Below are positions 35,571 through 48,085 of a DNA stretch of 64,000 nucleotides, piece after piece. Under the pieces are notes generated by a model. The model was not told the DNA's origin and searched no databases. It saw only the letters and a program-made list of their open reading frames with translations. The DNA comes from Theropithecus gelada. Lineage: Eukaryota > Chordata > Mammalia > Primates > Cercopithecidae. Position 1 is the stretch's first letter. The number at the start of each line of letters is the position of its first letter. The translations under genes were made by a program, and so were the position numbers. The stretch is taken from positions 158,992,526-159,056,525 of the forward strand of contig NC_037673.1 of the NCBI RefSeq assembly GCF_003255815.1, read 5' to 3'.

Positions 35571-35901
35571 TATATCATTCTGATTTCACCGCTGTTGTCA
35601 ATCCAATATTGAGTGCTTTCCAATGTTTTTAAGTAACCTATACTTTTCTAAATGAAATCTCTTGAAAAACCCAATAAATAAAGCAGAGAAAGTAGAACTT
35701 CTACAGCTTAACAAAAAATGAGGGGGCCATAAATCCAACCCTCTTTGATGCATTGCTTCCTTGAGGTGGACCCTCCATGGACCAAGAGTGATATCAAGTA
35801 CATATTGAAAATTATTTATCTAAAGCAACCCTTAACTCCCTAGAGTAGTCCTTATCTCTAGCACATAGTATGATTTATATTTAACTGTTTATTTATTATA
35901 A
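35571..35901. other. No recognised feature
   Basis: Spacer with no gene or clear repeat. Confidence 0.4.
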
Positions 35902-36193
35902 TTTTTTTTTCGAGACAGAATCTCACTGGGTCACCCAGGCTGGAGTACAGTGGTGCAAACTCCGCTCACAGCAACCTCTGCCTCTCTGGTTCAAGCGATT
36001 CTCCTGCCTCAGCCTCTCAAGTATCTGGGATTATAGGTGCCTGCCATCACACATAGCTCATGTTTGTATTTTTAGTGAAGACAGGGTTTCACCATGTTGG
36101 CCAGGCTTGTCTCAAACTCCTGACCTGAAGAGATCCGCCCACCTCAGCCTCCCAAAGTTCTGGGGTTACCGGCCTGAGCCACTGCATCCTGCC
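35902..36193 (-). mobile_element. AluS, minus
   Basis: T9 then CGAGACAGAATCTCACTGGG, to CCACTGCATCCTGCC. Full length with moderate divergence. Confidence 0.92.
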
Positions 36194-36345
36194 GTTTAAT
36201 TAATTTTTAATTATTATTAAATTATGGATTTTAATTAAATTGGTTAAATTCAATTATCGAAACATAAAAATTGTATTAGATTAGAAATTTTAATTTAAAA
36301 TTAATTTAATTTTTATTAAAATTAAAAATAATAAAATACATACTT
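36194..36345. repeat. AATT-rich low-complexity stretch
   Basis: Nearly GC-free, with many TTAATT and AAATTA tracts and several short self-complementary pieces. Confidence 0.8.
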
Positions 36346-36359
36346 CCTCAGTTCCACTG

Positions 36360-36890
36360 GCTCTATTTTGAATGTTGAATGGAATCTATATCAGATAGCA
36401 CAGATAGAGAACATTTTCATCATAACTTAAAGTTTTATTGGACAGTGCTTATTTAGAGTCGATCCCCACTAACTCTCCCATTACAATTAGAATAAAACCC
36501 AGCCACTTTACTGTAGCATTCCTGAGCTGATATATTCTGACCCTTGCCTACTTCTTTGACTTTACTTCATAGCAATGTCTGTTGTTCACTATGTTTTGGA
36601 TATAGTGGCTTTCCTATGTCCCTCTGATACACAAAACTTCGTTGAGACCTTTGCATTTGTTTTATATCTGCCCATTACATCCTTTCCCTAGATAATCCCA
36701 CGTGGCTGCCTTCCTCTAATCTTCTAGATACTAGACCAAATACTGTCTTCTCAAAGATCTCTCTTTCAATTATTCCATCTAAACCCTTCCGTTTCATCTT
36801 TTCAATTCCATTACCCTGTTGTATTTTCTTACAGCATTTGCCACGTTTGGAGTTTTGTTGTCCGTGTTCTCATATGTTTAGGGCTTTCAT
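36360..36890 (+). mobile_element. L2 LINE, internal 3' part
   Basis: TAAAACCCAGCCACTTTACT near 36493, TTCTGACCCTTGCCTACTTC near 36536, TCCACGTGGCTGCCTTCC-like text near 36697 and TTACCCTGTTGTATTTTCTT near 36811 follow L2 order. Confidence 0.65.
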
Positions 36891-36959
36891 TCTTGTATTA
36901 CTCAGAGGGAAGGTCAGGAGGAAGATTATGCTCAGGAAACACTTCAATATCTAGTTTAA

Positions 36960-37980
36960 AAAAAGCTAGGATTCAGGCTACCCGGGAAGACTGATGGAAT
37001 CACGGATACAGCTCACGATATTAAGTCAGATGCAATAGCAACTGTTGACATCTCGTGGGAGCTGTGAACCGGGCACTTGAACTTTCACTGCACTGAAATG
37101 ACGTCACTTGCCAAAGACAGCCATCTAACCTCAAAGGCTAAAAAGTGCCTGACACAAGATCCCATAGTGGTTCAATTAATAGCAAGAAATTTTCACAGAA
37201 CACAGAAAGACAGACATCAGAGGCTAATCAGAAGACTAAGGTGGAGAGAGGCACCAGTAGATCAGAGAGTTGTTGAGAACAAGTATTAAGTCGCTCAGCC
37301 AGCAGCACTAATGGAGGGTCAGAAGGAATTGATGGTGAGTTACTGGCAGGCCCTGAGCACAGCTGGTAGCCGCAGGAAGAGTTGGCAGGGTGAGAGGAAG
37401 GAGCAGCTAATCAAACTGTCTAAGGGCTGATTAGCCAAGCAGTGGGATCAACCAGCAGGGGTAGGCGATTCAACTGCCAGAGGATCAGAGGGACAGGAAA
37501 GGGAAAGACAGAACAAGGTCAGTTAGGGGCCTGAGTAAAAGAGAAGATGATTGGGTGGCAGTCTGATCAGCCAGCTGTGACAGCTCATCAAAGAATAAAG
37601 GGAGCCAACTGTAGCAGTAGCAAGGAGGGCCGAGGGGACGGAACAGTTTACGGAGCGGGAGAATCTCGCAGTCAGAAAAGCTAATCAAAGCTGACAGCAG
37701 CTCCGCAGAGCTAGGGGCGGGACTAGTTGTGAATTTGCAGCCACTGCCTTCGGTCAAGGGTTTATTTTTTCACACCACAAGCAGAGCATGCAGCTCAGCT
37801 GCTTTCTCTGCTGTTCCAAGGCTCAGGGGACTGTGATTTGAAGACTCGTTGACAAAGTAGGGCAGAGAGGCCAAGTCCCAGCTCCTATAAATATGGCAGC
37901 CTAGACCAGGAGCTGAGACCTGATTGAAACCCTGGCCAACCTGATTCACTCAGGCAAATAAATATGCAAGCATTCCTCTT
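36960..37980 (+). other. Promoter-like or LTR-like block, unassigned
   Basis: A GC-richer island in an AT-rich region. It holds a perfect cyclic-AMP element (TGACGTCA, 37099-37106), repeated GATCAGCC/GATTAGCC motifs between 37420 and 37580, a TATA box (TATAAATAT, 37886-37894) and AATAAA at 37957-37962. TATA and poly(A) signals 71 bases apart in this order are the layout of a retroviral LTR with a short R region, so an LTR of a family I do not recognise is the leading guess. A host promoter or exon is the alternative. The two frames inside (37077-37289 plus, 37485-37757 minus) show no domain. Confidence 0.45.
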
Positions 37981-38489
37981 TTTGTTCCTTCCTTTTTCTT
38001 GTTTTCCCTTCTTTTTTCATCTTTTCTTTTTTTATTTTAAACGTAACACCTGCACTCTTGGAAAAGTTGTATCAAGGATTCTGAATGTAAAAGTTTATGT
38101 CAAAATACGACATATCTTAAATATATCAGAAATATCTGTCCTTTGTTTTTTAAACTTCAGATACAGACTCAACACACTTAACCCCTTTGTTCTTTTATTC
38201 TCCCCACCAAGCCACTACATATTTTCTTTTTTGTTATAACACACAGACAAAGACACACACTTAAATACTTTAAAATTGCATCCTTGTGAAGTGATTTATA
38301 TAATGGATTTTCTTAAAGCAGAAAATAAATGTCCAACTTGAAAAACAACCATTTTCCCCATCTTCCTTCTGTTGTTGCTAATAGGATTCTATCAGCATCA
38401 AACCCATCTTTCATGTTTAGAAGAATAATTGTTGTCCTATAACCTACATTTCCCTTGTCTATGATGACTTGGGAATTTAAAGGCACATA
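37981..38489. other. No recognised feature
   Basis: Starts with a 55-base T/C-rich run, then AT-rich DNA. The 91-codon frame at 37964-38239 is driven by the pyrimidine run. Confidence 0.45.
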
Positions 38490-38690
38490 AAAATAATAAC
38501 AACAATAATAACTACCTTCTTTGAGTGCTTACTTGGAAATACTCTATGCTATAAGAACCTATTCATACTTCCACATGACTGGGAAATGAGGCCCGTAGAA
38601 GTTAAAAAGATTAACCAAAGCCACACACACTAGGATGCAGTTAAGTTGAAACTCAAATGCTGCTTCACTTATCCACCATGTCACATCACC
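38490..38690 (-). mobile_element. MIR (MIRb-like), minus
   Basis: TTTGAGTGCTTACTTGGAAA near 38520, GGGAAATGAGGCCCGTAGAA near 38581 and AAAGCCACACACACTAGGAT near 38617 follow reversed MIR order. Confidence 0.65.
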
Positions 38691-39029
38691 TTTAGGTTTC
38701 AAACAACATTCAGAGACACCAGATGAAAACTTGCGTAAGGTTTTACTCTTCCCACTTTTGTTCTCTACATGGAATAGACTAAAGAAAGCTTTCTACCAAG
38801 GCTTAAAATTTCTGTGTGTTATAAAAAACAAACGACATGCTTTTAGAATATACCAGGTGAAATTATTTCAAGATGTGACATAGCTATATTTGGTAAGTGT
38901 TACAGCAGCTGTAAATTAAGCATGGGCTCCAGCATATCCCTCTCTGACCTTCTGCATCGTCTGGATAAGGATCTGGAACCAAAAAAATTAAAATGTTATT
39001 TTAGTGTGTGAATTAATTTATTCAATATT
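38691..39029. other. No recognised feature
   Basis: AT-rich spacer, no gene or repeat identified. Confidence 0.4.
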
Positions 39030-39670
39030 AACTAAGCTTGAAACCACAATAATTAAAATAATGTGGTATCAGAACACAAATAGACAGGTTGATTCAAATT
39101 TAAATTCAAGTAAGTACAGGATTTAAATTAGTCTAAAGGTGACATTTCAGATCACCAAAGGAAAGAAGAACTTTCTACTGTTCCTAGGTTAATTTTCTTA
39201 CTAAAGAAAAAAAGCAGTTTTAAAAAATCCTTGTTTTAAAACAAATACTAAAATTAATTCCAGATAGATTAAACTTAAGTTTGGCAGACTCTGTGTTGGA
39301 ATATACGTAGCCACTGTATTAAAAAATGAAAAAACAAACAAACAAACAAAAAAACTTCAGTAATGTGTTTGCCTTTCAACACAACACTTTTCTTTTAGTG
39401 AATGCCCATCACATCATTGTTTACTCTAACCATGATGAAAGGCTACTGGTGAGACAAATGTTAAACAACAGGGGATCGCATAAATAAAATATGACGCATG
39501 CTTACAAAAAACAGGTCCTATGCTATCACTACCAACAATTTGTGCTGCAAGGCTCATATATTACTCTGTAACTATAAAATAAACAAAACCAATATTTTCA
39601 TGAAATATGTAAAATAGATGAAATGTATGTCTAGGTAAACTACTATAAATTACATCAGAAAGGGCACTTT
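39030..39670 (+). mobile_element. Ancient L1 or HAL1 fragment
   Basis: ATTAAAATAATGTGGTATCA near 39052 and ATTCCAGATAGATTAAACTT near 39257 are L1 ORF2-like. AACAACAGGGGATCGCATAA near 39464 fits the later ORF2 block. Strongly diverged, with an AAAC run at 39325-39352. Confidence 0.5.
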
Positions 39671-40510
39671 TGGTGATAGTGCCAATTATATGTACTAGTC
39701 AGCATGGTGGTTTATATTGAGTAGACACATAATATGTATGTGATGAAGTCCATTTTATTATCCTGAAATGATTCCATAATTCTCTAAAGTTAATTTTAAA
39801 ATGTCTTTGTATCATCATGATCTTATTTGATTATGCGTAGGTAAATACTTAAAAGCTAATGCTCTACTCAAACAGCTTTTATTTTCCTAACTGGTATTTA
39901 AACCTTATTGCATTAATACTTGTTTAACGTTTTATTTTTACCTGCTTCCAGTCCACTTGTAAACCAGTCAATCAGAATGACTAAGTACTAGTAAGACACA
40001 CTGGGAAGTTCCTCACGTCTTCAATCTCTCTCTTCCCCAACAAATGTAGCCCCAAAAGAATTTTTTCTCATGTAAATTTCTGCAGGATCTAATATCTTTC
40101 CAAGCTTAGCTATAAGTGAAGAATCAGACTCCATGTTATTACATTACACATGAGCCTTTCATAGAAGTAGTACATTTTTAGCTGCCTGCCCTCTCTCTAG
40201 GAGACAGAGGGAAAAAGTTATTATTTTTAAGTAGTTACATGACATGAATCATAATGATTCTTTTGGTCATGCTCCAAACTCCAAAGCATTACATAAAGAA
40301 GGCATACCTTGGAGAAACTGAACAAAAACACAAGAATTCTAAGCACTGGGCTAAAGAACACATTGGTTTAATTTGAAAATGGTTTAATTTTAAACCTGAA
40401 TATTATCACTAGATAGAAATGGTAATTCACAATCAAGCCAGAAGAAACTTGCTTCTTTTGTCAATTTTCTTTAAAGAATTTAAATGTCACATTCAAACAT
40501 ATAACTCTAA
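39671..40510. other. AT-rich DNA with no recognised feature
   Basis: Nothing I can support as a gene or repeat. Confidence 0.45.
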
Positions 40511-40514
40511 CAAC

Positions 40515-40640
40515 AATTATACATATATAGTTAATATATATATAGTTTATATATAGTTTATATATATAAAATATATATATTTTATATATATATATTTTAT
40601 ATATATATAAAATATATATATATTATATATATATATATAA
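40515..40640. repeat. (TA)n palindromic stretch
   Basis: About 125 bases of TATATA interrupted by AAAATATATATATTTT-type self-complementary units. Cruciform-prone and likely length-variable. Confidence 0.9.
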
Positions 40641-42229
40641 AAACAACTTCAAAATTAACACATTGTATCCCCACATCTAATATGCCTTCGTTCTTGACAA
40701 AATATAATAAAAATTTCAATTTTAAAGGAAAGGACACCACTTTTGGTTAAACCCTAATATTTTTCTCAGATTTACAGCAGTCTGTAAGACAAGCATATTT
40801 TTCCACCAGCTCAGGACACAAACTGGTGTTAAAACTTAGCTCTTAAAAAAAGTTACTAGAATTATGACTAAAGAAAAAAATTTAAGTAAAACTTGAAATG
40901 GGCCTAACTATTGATGAGAGCTTTAATTTCAGGAAACAAGGATGGCTCACAAACCATACTGACAATCATAAATAAACATTCAGGTCAACCACCACCACAG
41001 CATCATTGTGTTTCAACTTGACTGAATTAGCAGTGAGCAATCTTATCATCCTTACGTTAACACATAAACAGTTTACCTTTGAAAAAGCAGTCTTACCAGG
41101 AGTATATAAAACATTATCTCCAATATGGAAGGGTTTGAGATAGTCTATCTTCCAAGAGAATGGGGAACCATTGAATTATAAACAATGTGTTCATTTCTAA
41201 GGAATGTTAATCATTTGAAATAATATGACTTGTTAACTTAATCTCAGATATACTTACTTAAGACACAGTAAATCTCTAATAAAATGATGGCAGTCCTAAA
41301 GAGGGAGATCATTTTCAATACAGCACATTCAGTTCAGTTTTGTTTACTTTTTTATATATATATTACTATTGTTCACTATTGAGAATGAAATTATATTGAT
41401 AAAGTTCCTGCATTTATAATACTGATAGTTTAGGAACATAAATATAAGAGCATGAATCAGTCAAAAATAAGGGAATGATTCTGGGATTGAATCTAAATTT
41501 TATTTAAACCAAATGAGTTAACCCATTGCTTGGGCAATATATAAATTCATAGTTAGGCTAATGGAAGAATATCTAGAGCAGAAGTAGCAGACTCAAATAC
41601 TCAGAGAAGCCAGCAAGGTATTATAAATGTTGAATACAGAATGATAAAGAATATTAGGACCCACATAAACATTCAATATTCAATAAAAATAACTATAGCA
41701 GGGTAGTGTTACTTTCAAGCCATAAGCTGCCACTTTTGACCTGGTGAAATGACTAGAGTATGTAACTGCAACCCCAAATGAAGGAGCCCAATATTAGAAT
41801 CCCTGTGTAAGAGACAACCAAGACTGTGACCAGTTATTATTCTTTGCTCAAGAGGCCGTGCGGTTTGCTTCTTGCTAAGGAGATAAGATACGGTCATAGT
41901 TCCCAAGAAGCTGATAGTTTGAGTTTATAAGTTAATACCTAGTGAATAACAATTAATTTTGACAAATGTTGTAGTAAATGTAAGTACAGAGAAGAGAACC
42001 ATCGAGTGAAAATAGAGGTACTGATATCTGCATTAAGTCATTAAGTATAAATAGGAATTATTCAGCAATGAAAGTGGGGAGGCTCTGCAGACAAGAAAAC
42101 AGCATATTGTACATGTCATTCTCCTGCCTTCTTTATTTCTCAACCTACAATAGCTACAATAGCTAGCTAGCTAGAGCTCACTCAATAAATAGCTATTATT
42201 ATTAGAGTGGAACAATTGGTTGATGTTTT
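40641..42229. other. AT-rich DNA with no recognised feature
   Basis: No gene. 42150-42175 holds a short AGCTAGCT run. The 63-codon minus frame at 41715-41906 lacks a recognisable domain. Confidence 0.45.
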
Positions 42230-42470
42230 GAGTTAGCCAGAGCTGGCTGATTCAAATCCTGTTTTGTGAGTTTGTTAGCTGTGTGACCTGGATTATACCA
42301 CTTACATTCACTAGTTTTGTTTTCTTATCTGTTTAATGAAGATAATAATTACTTACCCACATTGTTGTCCTATGGATTAAATAAAATGATGCACATAAAA
42401 CCCAGCTCCTACTACATAATAAACCCAGCTCCTACATACATAATAAAATTCAATTTTTATTATCAGGGAA
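42230..42470 (+). mobile_element. MIR SINE with 23-bp tandem duplication
   Basis: GTTAGCTGTGTGACCTGGAT near 42275, TTCTTATCTGTTTAATGAAG near 42322 and TTATTATCAG at the end follow MIR. The unit AAACCCAGCTCCTACTACAT.. (42398-42420) repeats at 42421-42444. Confidence 0.75.
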
Positions 42471-44213
42471 AATAAAACACAATATGCAGAGTTAGACCAA
42501 GGAAGACAGAAAATGGAGCGCAAGTGAAGTGATACCATCTCATCCACACCATTAATCCAGACCAAATTTAATAACAGTTATTTTTTTCTCTCTAGACAGT
42601 TATTGGGTGCTCAGATGTGATTCAGACATTCCAGCATGGGGGCCACGGAGAGGGCTTCAGTAGGGGAATTGGTGAATTACTAGAAAGAACATGAGTGGGA
42701 ATGTTCCCAAGCTTAAGTGAGCTTTGAGCTCCCAAACAGAGCTTGCTGTGGTTTTTATTTACTAAATGTGGGCTGAGAATTTCTGATGCTGTCTGTCATC
42801 AGATCACTGACATAATTCCTTATCTCCTGCATTATATCTCTTTCATGGTTATTCTTTTATTTTTTTGCATCATTTAAAATTAAAGCCTTGACTCTGTCCC
42901 TTGATTAAATGATTTTAGAATACAACCCTTTTTATTTTAAATTTCTTATTTACGTATTACCTTCCTTCATGGATGCTGGAAATAACTTTAGAATCTTTTA
43001 AAACTCTAAGATGGAGAAAACATTCTGGGCAACAAATGTATGTTTATTTTTCAGGTAGCTCATGTCAGTCTGACCCTTCTGAGCCTTACCTTTCCTTGTG
43101 GGACCACCCTTTATATCTAAAAGATAATGCTTTGCACACAGTGTCAAACGTATTATATTCTGTGTTAATCATCATGGAATCCAAGGGTTTTCTTTGCTTC
43201 CTACCCTCTGTATCCAATGAATTAAACCATGCCAACCTGGTGATTTAGCAAATGATTTATTCTTTTCTGTCAATTTTGGGCTAGTAAGAAAAATTGCAAG
43301 AAAATCATGCTGCTTAATAAGTTCACATCTAACTGAGAATGCTAGTATTTTTCCACATGTCTAGAATGCATTTGCATCTTTAATTTTCCTCTAAGTAGTA
43401 TAAAAATGTACTAACATAAACAACCAGTATAATTATGTTTCCATGAGGAAATAAAAAATCCAGAGTAGAAATGAAGAGATTTGTATTTGTATTCCAACTC
43501 TGATACTTATAATATGGCCCTGGCTGTGTATTGGAACTTTATGGATACTACATACCAAATGTTTATTGATCACATGTCATGTTTCAGATCCTAATCTTAT
43601 CTCCTCAAAAAAATGGTCATACAAATTTGCAAGGTCAAGTATGTTTCAATGAGAAAACAAAAGTGCATGTTTTAAATTGAAAAATTGTAAAAAGAATGAG
43701 AAATTCTTCAGCATCCTTTTATCTATTCATTTCTGAACAATGTCCCTTATGAAGCAAACACTGCCTCCTAACTTATGAAAGACAGAAATAGCAGACAGTT
43801 ATGTTCTGAAGCTTCCTTTGTAGCTATAAACTAGGCACAGAAGCCTAAGTTTCTGTTTTGGATGAACTGACCTTAGAGTCCTAGGAACCAGGAGGGATTT
43901 TGTCTTTCTAGTGGTAAATGTAGGAGGACTAAATTTCTAAATCTTGGTGACAGCCGTGCTACTGGCAACGCCAAGAGACACAAGACCAGTGTGACAAGCA
44001 TCAGCAACCAGAACCTCATGGTCACAATGGCACAGGGTTCCCTGACCAGTTCTGCATTGGTGTATACGTAGTCCCAAACCTTATTCTCCCATCTTTTTAG
44101 TAGTGTCTAAGCTCTCCAATATCCTTTCAGTGCATCTGGTGTCTATTCAAATTTGGTAAAGGTGCTTTCTATTGCTGCAATTCTGACTCCTAACAGATGT
44201 AAAGAGAGTTAAG
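42471..44213. other. No recognised feature
   Basis: AT-rich. 43450-43580 may hold a decayed MIR. The 91-codon frame at 42973-43248 shows no domain. Confidence 0.4.
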
Positions 44214-44690
44214 TTGTAGATGTTTTCAAAGCACCCATCTACCTATGGAAGATGCCACCCTATTACTATCATGGGCTGAGGAGGACATAACAAAAGAGCT
44301 CCCCTCCCCAACTTCAATTGAAACTGACCTAATAGCCCAATAGAGCTGATGGTTAGGGTGTCTTTGAATAAACATAGAAGTTAATCCTCTCAGTCTTAAA
44401 ACTTGAGAAAGTAACGTTTATGTTAATTGAGTTTCTCTCTCAGGAAACCAACCATCAGGCCTCCCAGATAGTCTCAAGGAGCTGAAACTCAGCAGACCAC
44501 TGCATTTGGACAATGAGATTCCAGATCCCTCACTCATCGTAACTGCCTAACCAACCACCTGCTTCCTGTTGACCAACTCCTCTTCCTTTCCTCTCCCTCT
44601 GCCCCATGAATGAATGCCTCTGTAATCAAATAACTTTAGAAGATGCTGCATACAATATCTGCTCTTGGAAATCTGCATGACAGGTCAACA
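44214..44690 (+). mobile_element. Solo LTR candidate, ERV-L type (LTR33-like)
   Basis: About 475 bases bounded by TG and CA. CCAACCATCAGGCCTCCCAG near 44448, GACCACTGCATTTGGACAAT near 44496 and CTCTGTAATCAAATAACTTT near 44619 agree with an ERV-L-type LTR as I recall it. No target duplication was found. Family name tentative. Confidence 0.5.
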
Positions 44691-44929
44691 TATGATAGGC
44701 TCTGGGAAGTGTAGTGGTAAAGAGATATTTGTGACTTTCTACCTTGTACCTAAACTTATTTGTCCGAGAAAAATGTATTTTCCAAAGCACCAATAACATT
44801 GTGCCATTAGGGTCCTGCTGAATGTATTTTTAGGCATACATCTATGCCATATTATTTAGTCATTTTATTTTGGAAGAGATAATCCTAGAAGTATGCTACA
44901 CATAGTAACAGAAGAAATAGCATGGGAAT

Positions 44930-45112
44930 GGGATTCATAACACATACCATGTGAAGTATCTTGGGGACATCAATGCACCTCTCTTATTCTTAATTTCATC
45001 TTCTATAGAATGTGGTAAATAACCCTTTTTATGTACATTACTGAAATATTGTATATAAAACTCTTAGCGCAATGTCTAGCACATAGGGAACTAGATGTAT
45101 TATTGAAGAAAG
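44930..45112 (+). mobile_element. MIR SINE
   Basis: AATTTCATCTTCTATAGAAT near 44993, and TAGCGCAATGTCTAGCACAT near 45066, the MIR end. Confidence 0.6.
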
Positions 45113-45174
45113 ATATTTACCTGACCCCTTCATGGAATTAGCAATAAGGGTGCCTCATTTACTCAGCCTGTAGC

Positions 45175-46068
45175 TGTCAACACCTCATGGGAGGGAGCAT
45201 GAGAAGAAACAAGGTGGGAACTGGAGTGCAGGAGTGCTAGAACCAGCCAGCCACTCCAGTGCCAGCAGAGGTGAACTCCACTCACTCAAACCCACTGTGT
45301 TCCACCCCTCACAGGAGGGAGCACACAGGTGAATGGGTACAGGAGCTGGGGGAGTGCTTCTGGGAGCTGGCAGGAGCAAACTCTGTGCAGGCCCCGTGGC
45401 AGTGTCTAGGGAGGGTGCCCATAATCCCTGAAGCCCCAGTGGGGAGTGTTACGGTGCTCATTTAGCTCTGCTATCCGTGGATGGCTTAAGTGTTGACAGA
45501 TCAATGGGCCCTCTGCCTTTCACATGAGGTGGTTGCATTCCACCAGTAAAGGCAAAGTGTCAGTGTGTCAGCCTTTTGTATCCACAGTCATGGCTCCTGA
45601 GCTCTTGTCAGGCATCCAAGAGAAATGAGTTGTGCAAACGAATTGAAGAATGGTGCATGCAAGGGATTTTATTGCTGATGAAAATGGCTCTCAGTGGGAA
45701 CAGAAGCTGAAAAAGGGATAGGCGGGAAGGTAATACTCTCCTGAAGTTCAGCCATCTCCAACCAGATTCTTCTCCAGAGTTATGTTGTCAAGCTGTCCTT
45801 CTGAAGTCAAGCTGCTTCTCTCTGACATCCAGCTGTAGTCTGTGATATCCAGCTGCTGCTTCTCTCTGCTGGCTGAGTCTGGGGTTTTTATAGGCACAGG
45901 ATGGGGGCCAGGGCAGGGTCATGTGTGCATTTGGAAAAGGCAACATTTAAGCAGGAAAACAGGGATGGAAGTTCTCACTTTGGGCCACAGTCTCAGGCTT
46001 TTTGGCTTGAGGGTGGGGCTTTGCCAGGGACCCACCTTTTTCTGCCTAGAATTTCTCTGGCTCGTGTC
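45175..46068 (-). mobile_element. Solo LTR, class I type, minus
   Basis: On the minus strand the block has CCTATAAAAACCCC (TATA box, plus-strand 45882-45895), AATAAA (plus-strand TTTATT 45668-45673) about 215 bases on, and a long GC-richer U5. It ends TTGACA at plus-strand 45175. This is the layout of a gammaretrovirus-type LTR. I cannot name the family, and no target duplication was found because the U3 start is unclear. The frames at 45842-46128 and 45185-45465 are LTR-derived. Confidence 0.62.
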
Positions 46069-47489
46069 CCTATTATTATTATAAAAAATAAATCAAAAGT
46101 ATTAAAAATTAAATTATTTAATGCATGAAGATAATCTAGTAACAAACTCTCTGCCATCTACTATCTGCTCAATAAACAGTAATAAGATAGGTTACCTTTC
46201 TCTCTTTGGTAGAAGCAAATTTGATCAAATGCAATAAGGAGAATTCTGTATTCTCTTCACTATACTGTAAATGGAGGGAGGGAGGATAGAAGCTGAGACT
46301 GTTTTTGTTCAGTATATTCCCCCAGAGCACCTAAAACAAAGTATATTTTTGTATATTGTTACATAAATGTCCTACTGTTTGTGTTAACTTCCCAGAGCAC
46401 AGAATCAAAATGCTCCATTTTTTTCTCTGTAGAAATTTATTCAAAACAATAGATTACATATAATAAGTTCTTTTTCTCATATTTTACTATGTTTCTCAGT
46501 CTGGTCTCAATTTCATTTTTCAATTCAAACTTCCAATGATTAGCAAAAGGCAAATAAATAAGAACATCTTATTTTTGATACAGTTAAGGTAAATATATTG
46601 GCATCTCAACAAACATACAGATTGAAAACTTTATTCTGAAACATTGGAAGACTTTCCTACTAAGCAGTGTTCCACTCTCAATTCCATGGATACAAAATTG
46701 CTATTGACTGCAGGGCAGAACAGCCTAACCAATTTCACAGAATTACTTTTTGGTATATGGATTACAACTGCACAGAGAACAGCAGATACATAAAGATACT
46801 GGCTTCTAGGACAAAGGGAAAATAGCAATTAGGGCAATATAGTCATATCAGAAAGCCAGAATATTTGTGTGATGGTTTACATTTTGGAAATTGCCAGACT
46901 TAATTTTTCATACTTGGTCTCTTCAATGTTCCTGGGAGAATGGTAAATACAGCTATGATGAATAATGTATAGTTATCAAAACTCTCTTAACCTCATCAAT
47001 CATCATATATTTAGCATAGGATTCTTCCCCCAAAGAAAAGTATCTGAAAATCTCTACTTTTTGAAAGATAGTTCAATGCTTAAAAAATGATCCAAATTAT
47101 TAATTTGGCCCATAAGGCTGTGTATTCTGACACCATCTCTAATAGTCGGGTTAGGCTATGCTATGCTACAATAATAAGCAAACCCCAAATTCCAGTGTCC
47201 TAACATAGCATTTTATTTCTTAATTTATTTGTTACCCAATGCCACACATCCATTCAACTCTTCTGAATAATTGTTCTCCAAATAGCGACTTACATCTGGA
47301 TCAGTTAATTTTGGAAACTTTGCCATATCAATACGAGATATCCTCATTGACCCCAGAAGAGAAAAAGAGGTACTAGATAATTAATTGTGCATGCCCTTTA
47401 ATTGCCTCAGCCAAAGGTGATATTCTCAGAGCTTCCTTGCCTGAAAGGGGTGAGGAGTTTGTATGTGAGTAAATGAATATTTAAGGAGT
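46069..47489. other. No firmly recognised feature
   Basis: 46240-46375 may be an L2 tail and 47150-47400 resembles an old interspersed repeat (GGTTAGGCTATGCTATGCTA near 47149). Neither is solid. No gene. Confidence 0.4.
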
Positions 47490-47975
47490 ACCACTGTCTC
47501 TTCTTCACCTCCTTACCTGTGCCACTCTCCTACCTGTTCTCAGCTCTCAGCTAAACTCAGTTTTTTAAATGAGCCATGCTCTCTGCTCCTACAGGGAACT
47601 TGCACATCCTTTCATTTCTGTGGGTAATATCTTAATATTCTTCTCTATCATTCCACCAACTACCTCTACTTGATTTTGTTTTTCTCCCATTCTCAGCTAA
47701 GCATCACTTTCTCAGGGAACTCCTTCCCAAACTACTCCCCTCCCGCAAATACCATTACAGGAATTCTCTTTTAAGAGGACTTATTACTTCATACATATGT
47801 GTTTCTCATTTGGCGATTTGACTAAGCCTTGCCTATCCCACTAGAACGGAGCTGCAAGAGAACATGAAATGTATTGTTATTTTTTTAATCACCATTGTAT
47901 TCCCAATACATAGAAAAATAATTGACCCATAATATAAATGCAATAACTATTTGTTAAATGAATACATGAATGATT
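47490..47975 (+). mobile_element. L2 LINE, 3' part
   Basis: TCCTACAGGGAACTTGCACA near 47588, CAGGGAACTCCTTCCCAAAC near 47714 and the end TTGTTAAATGAATACATGAA near 47952. Confidence 0.7.
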
Positions 47976-47989
47976 AAGCGTTTGGTATT

Positions 47990-48085
47990 CAGAGAGATTA
48001 TAACATATGACCAAAGTTATAACGAACTGGTGACAAAGCCCAGACTTATACTCTAATCTTCTGACTCTAAATTCCATTATCTTTT
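47990..48085 (-). mobile_element. Possible MIR fragment, minus
   Basis: GACAAAGCCCAGACTTATAC and CTTCTGACTCTAAATTCCAT match the reversed MIR 5' half weakly. Confidence 0.42.
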
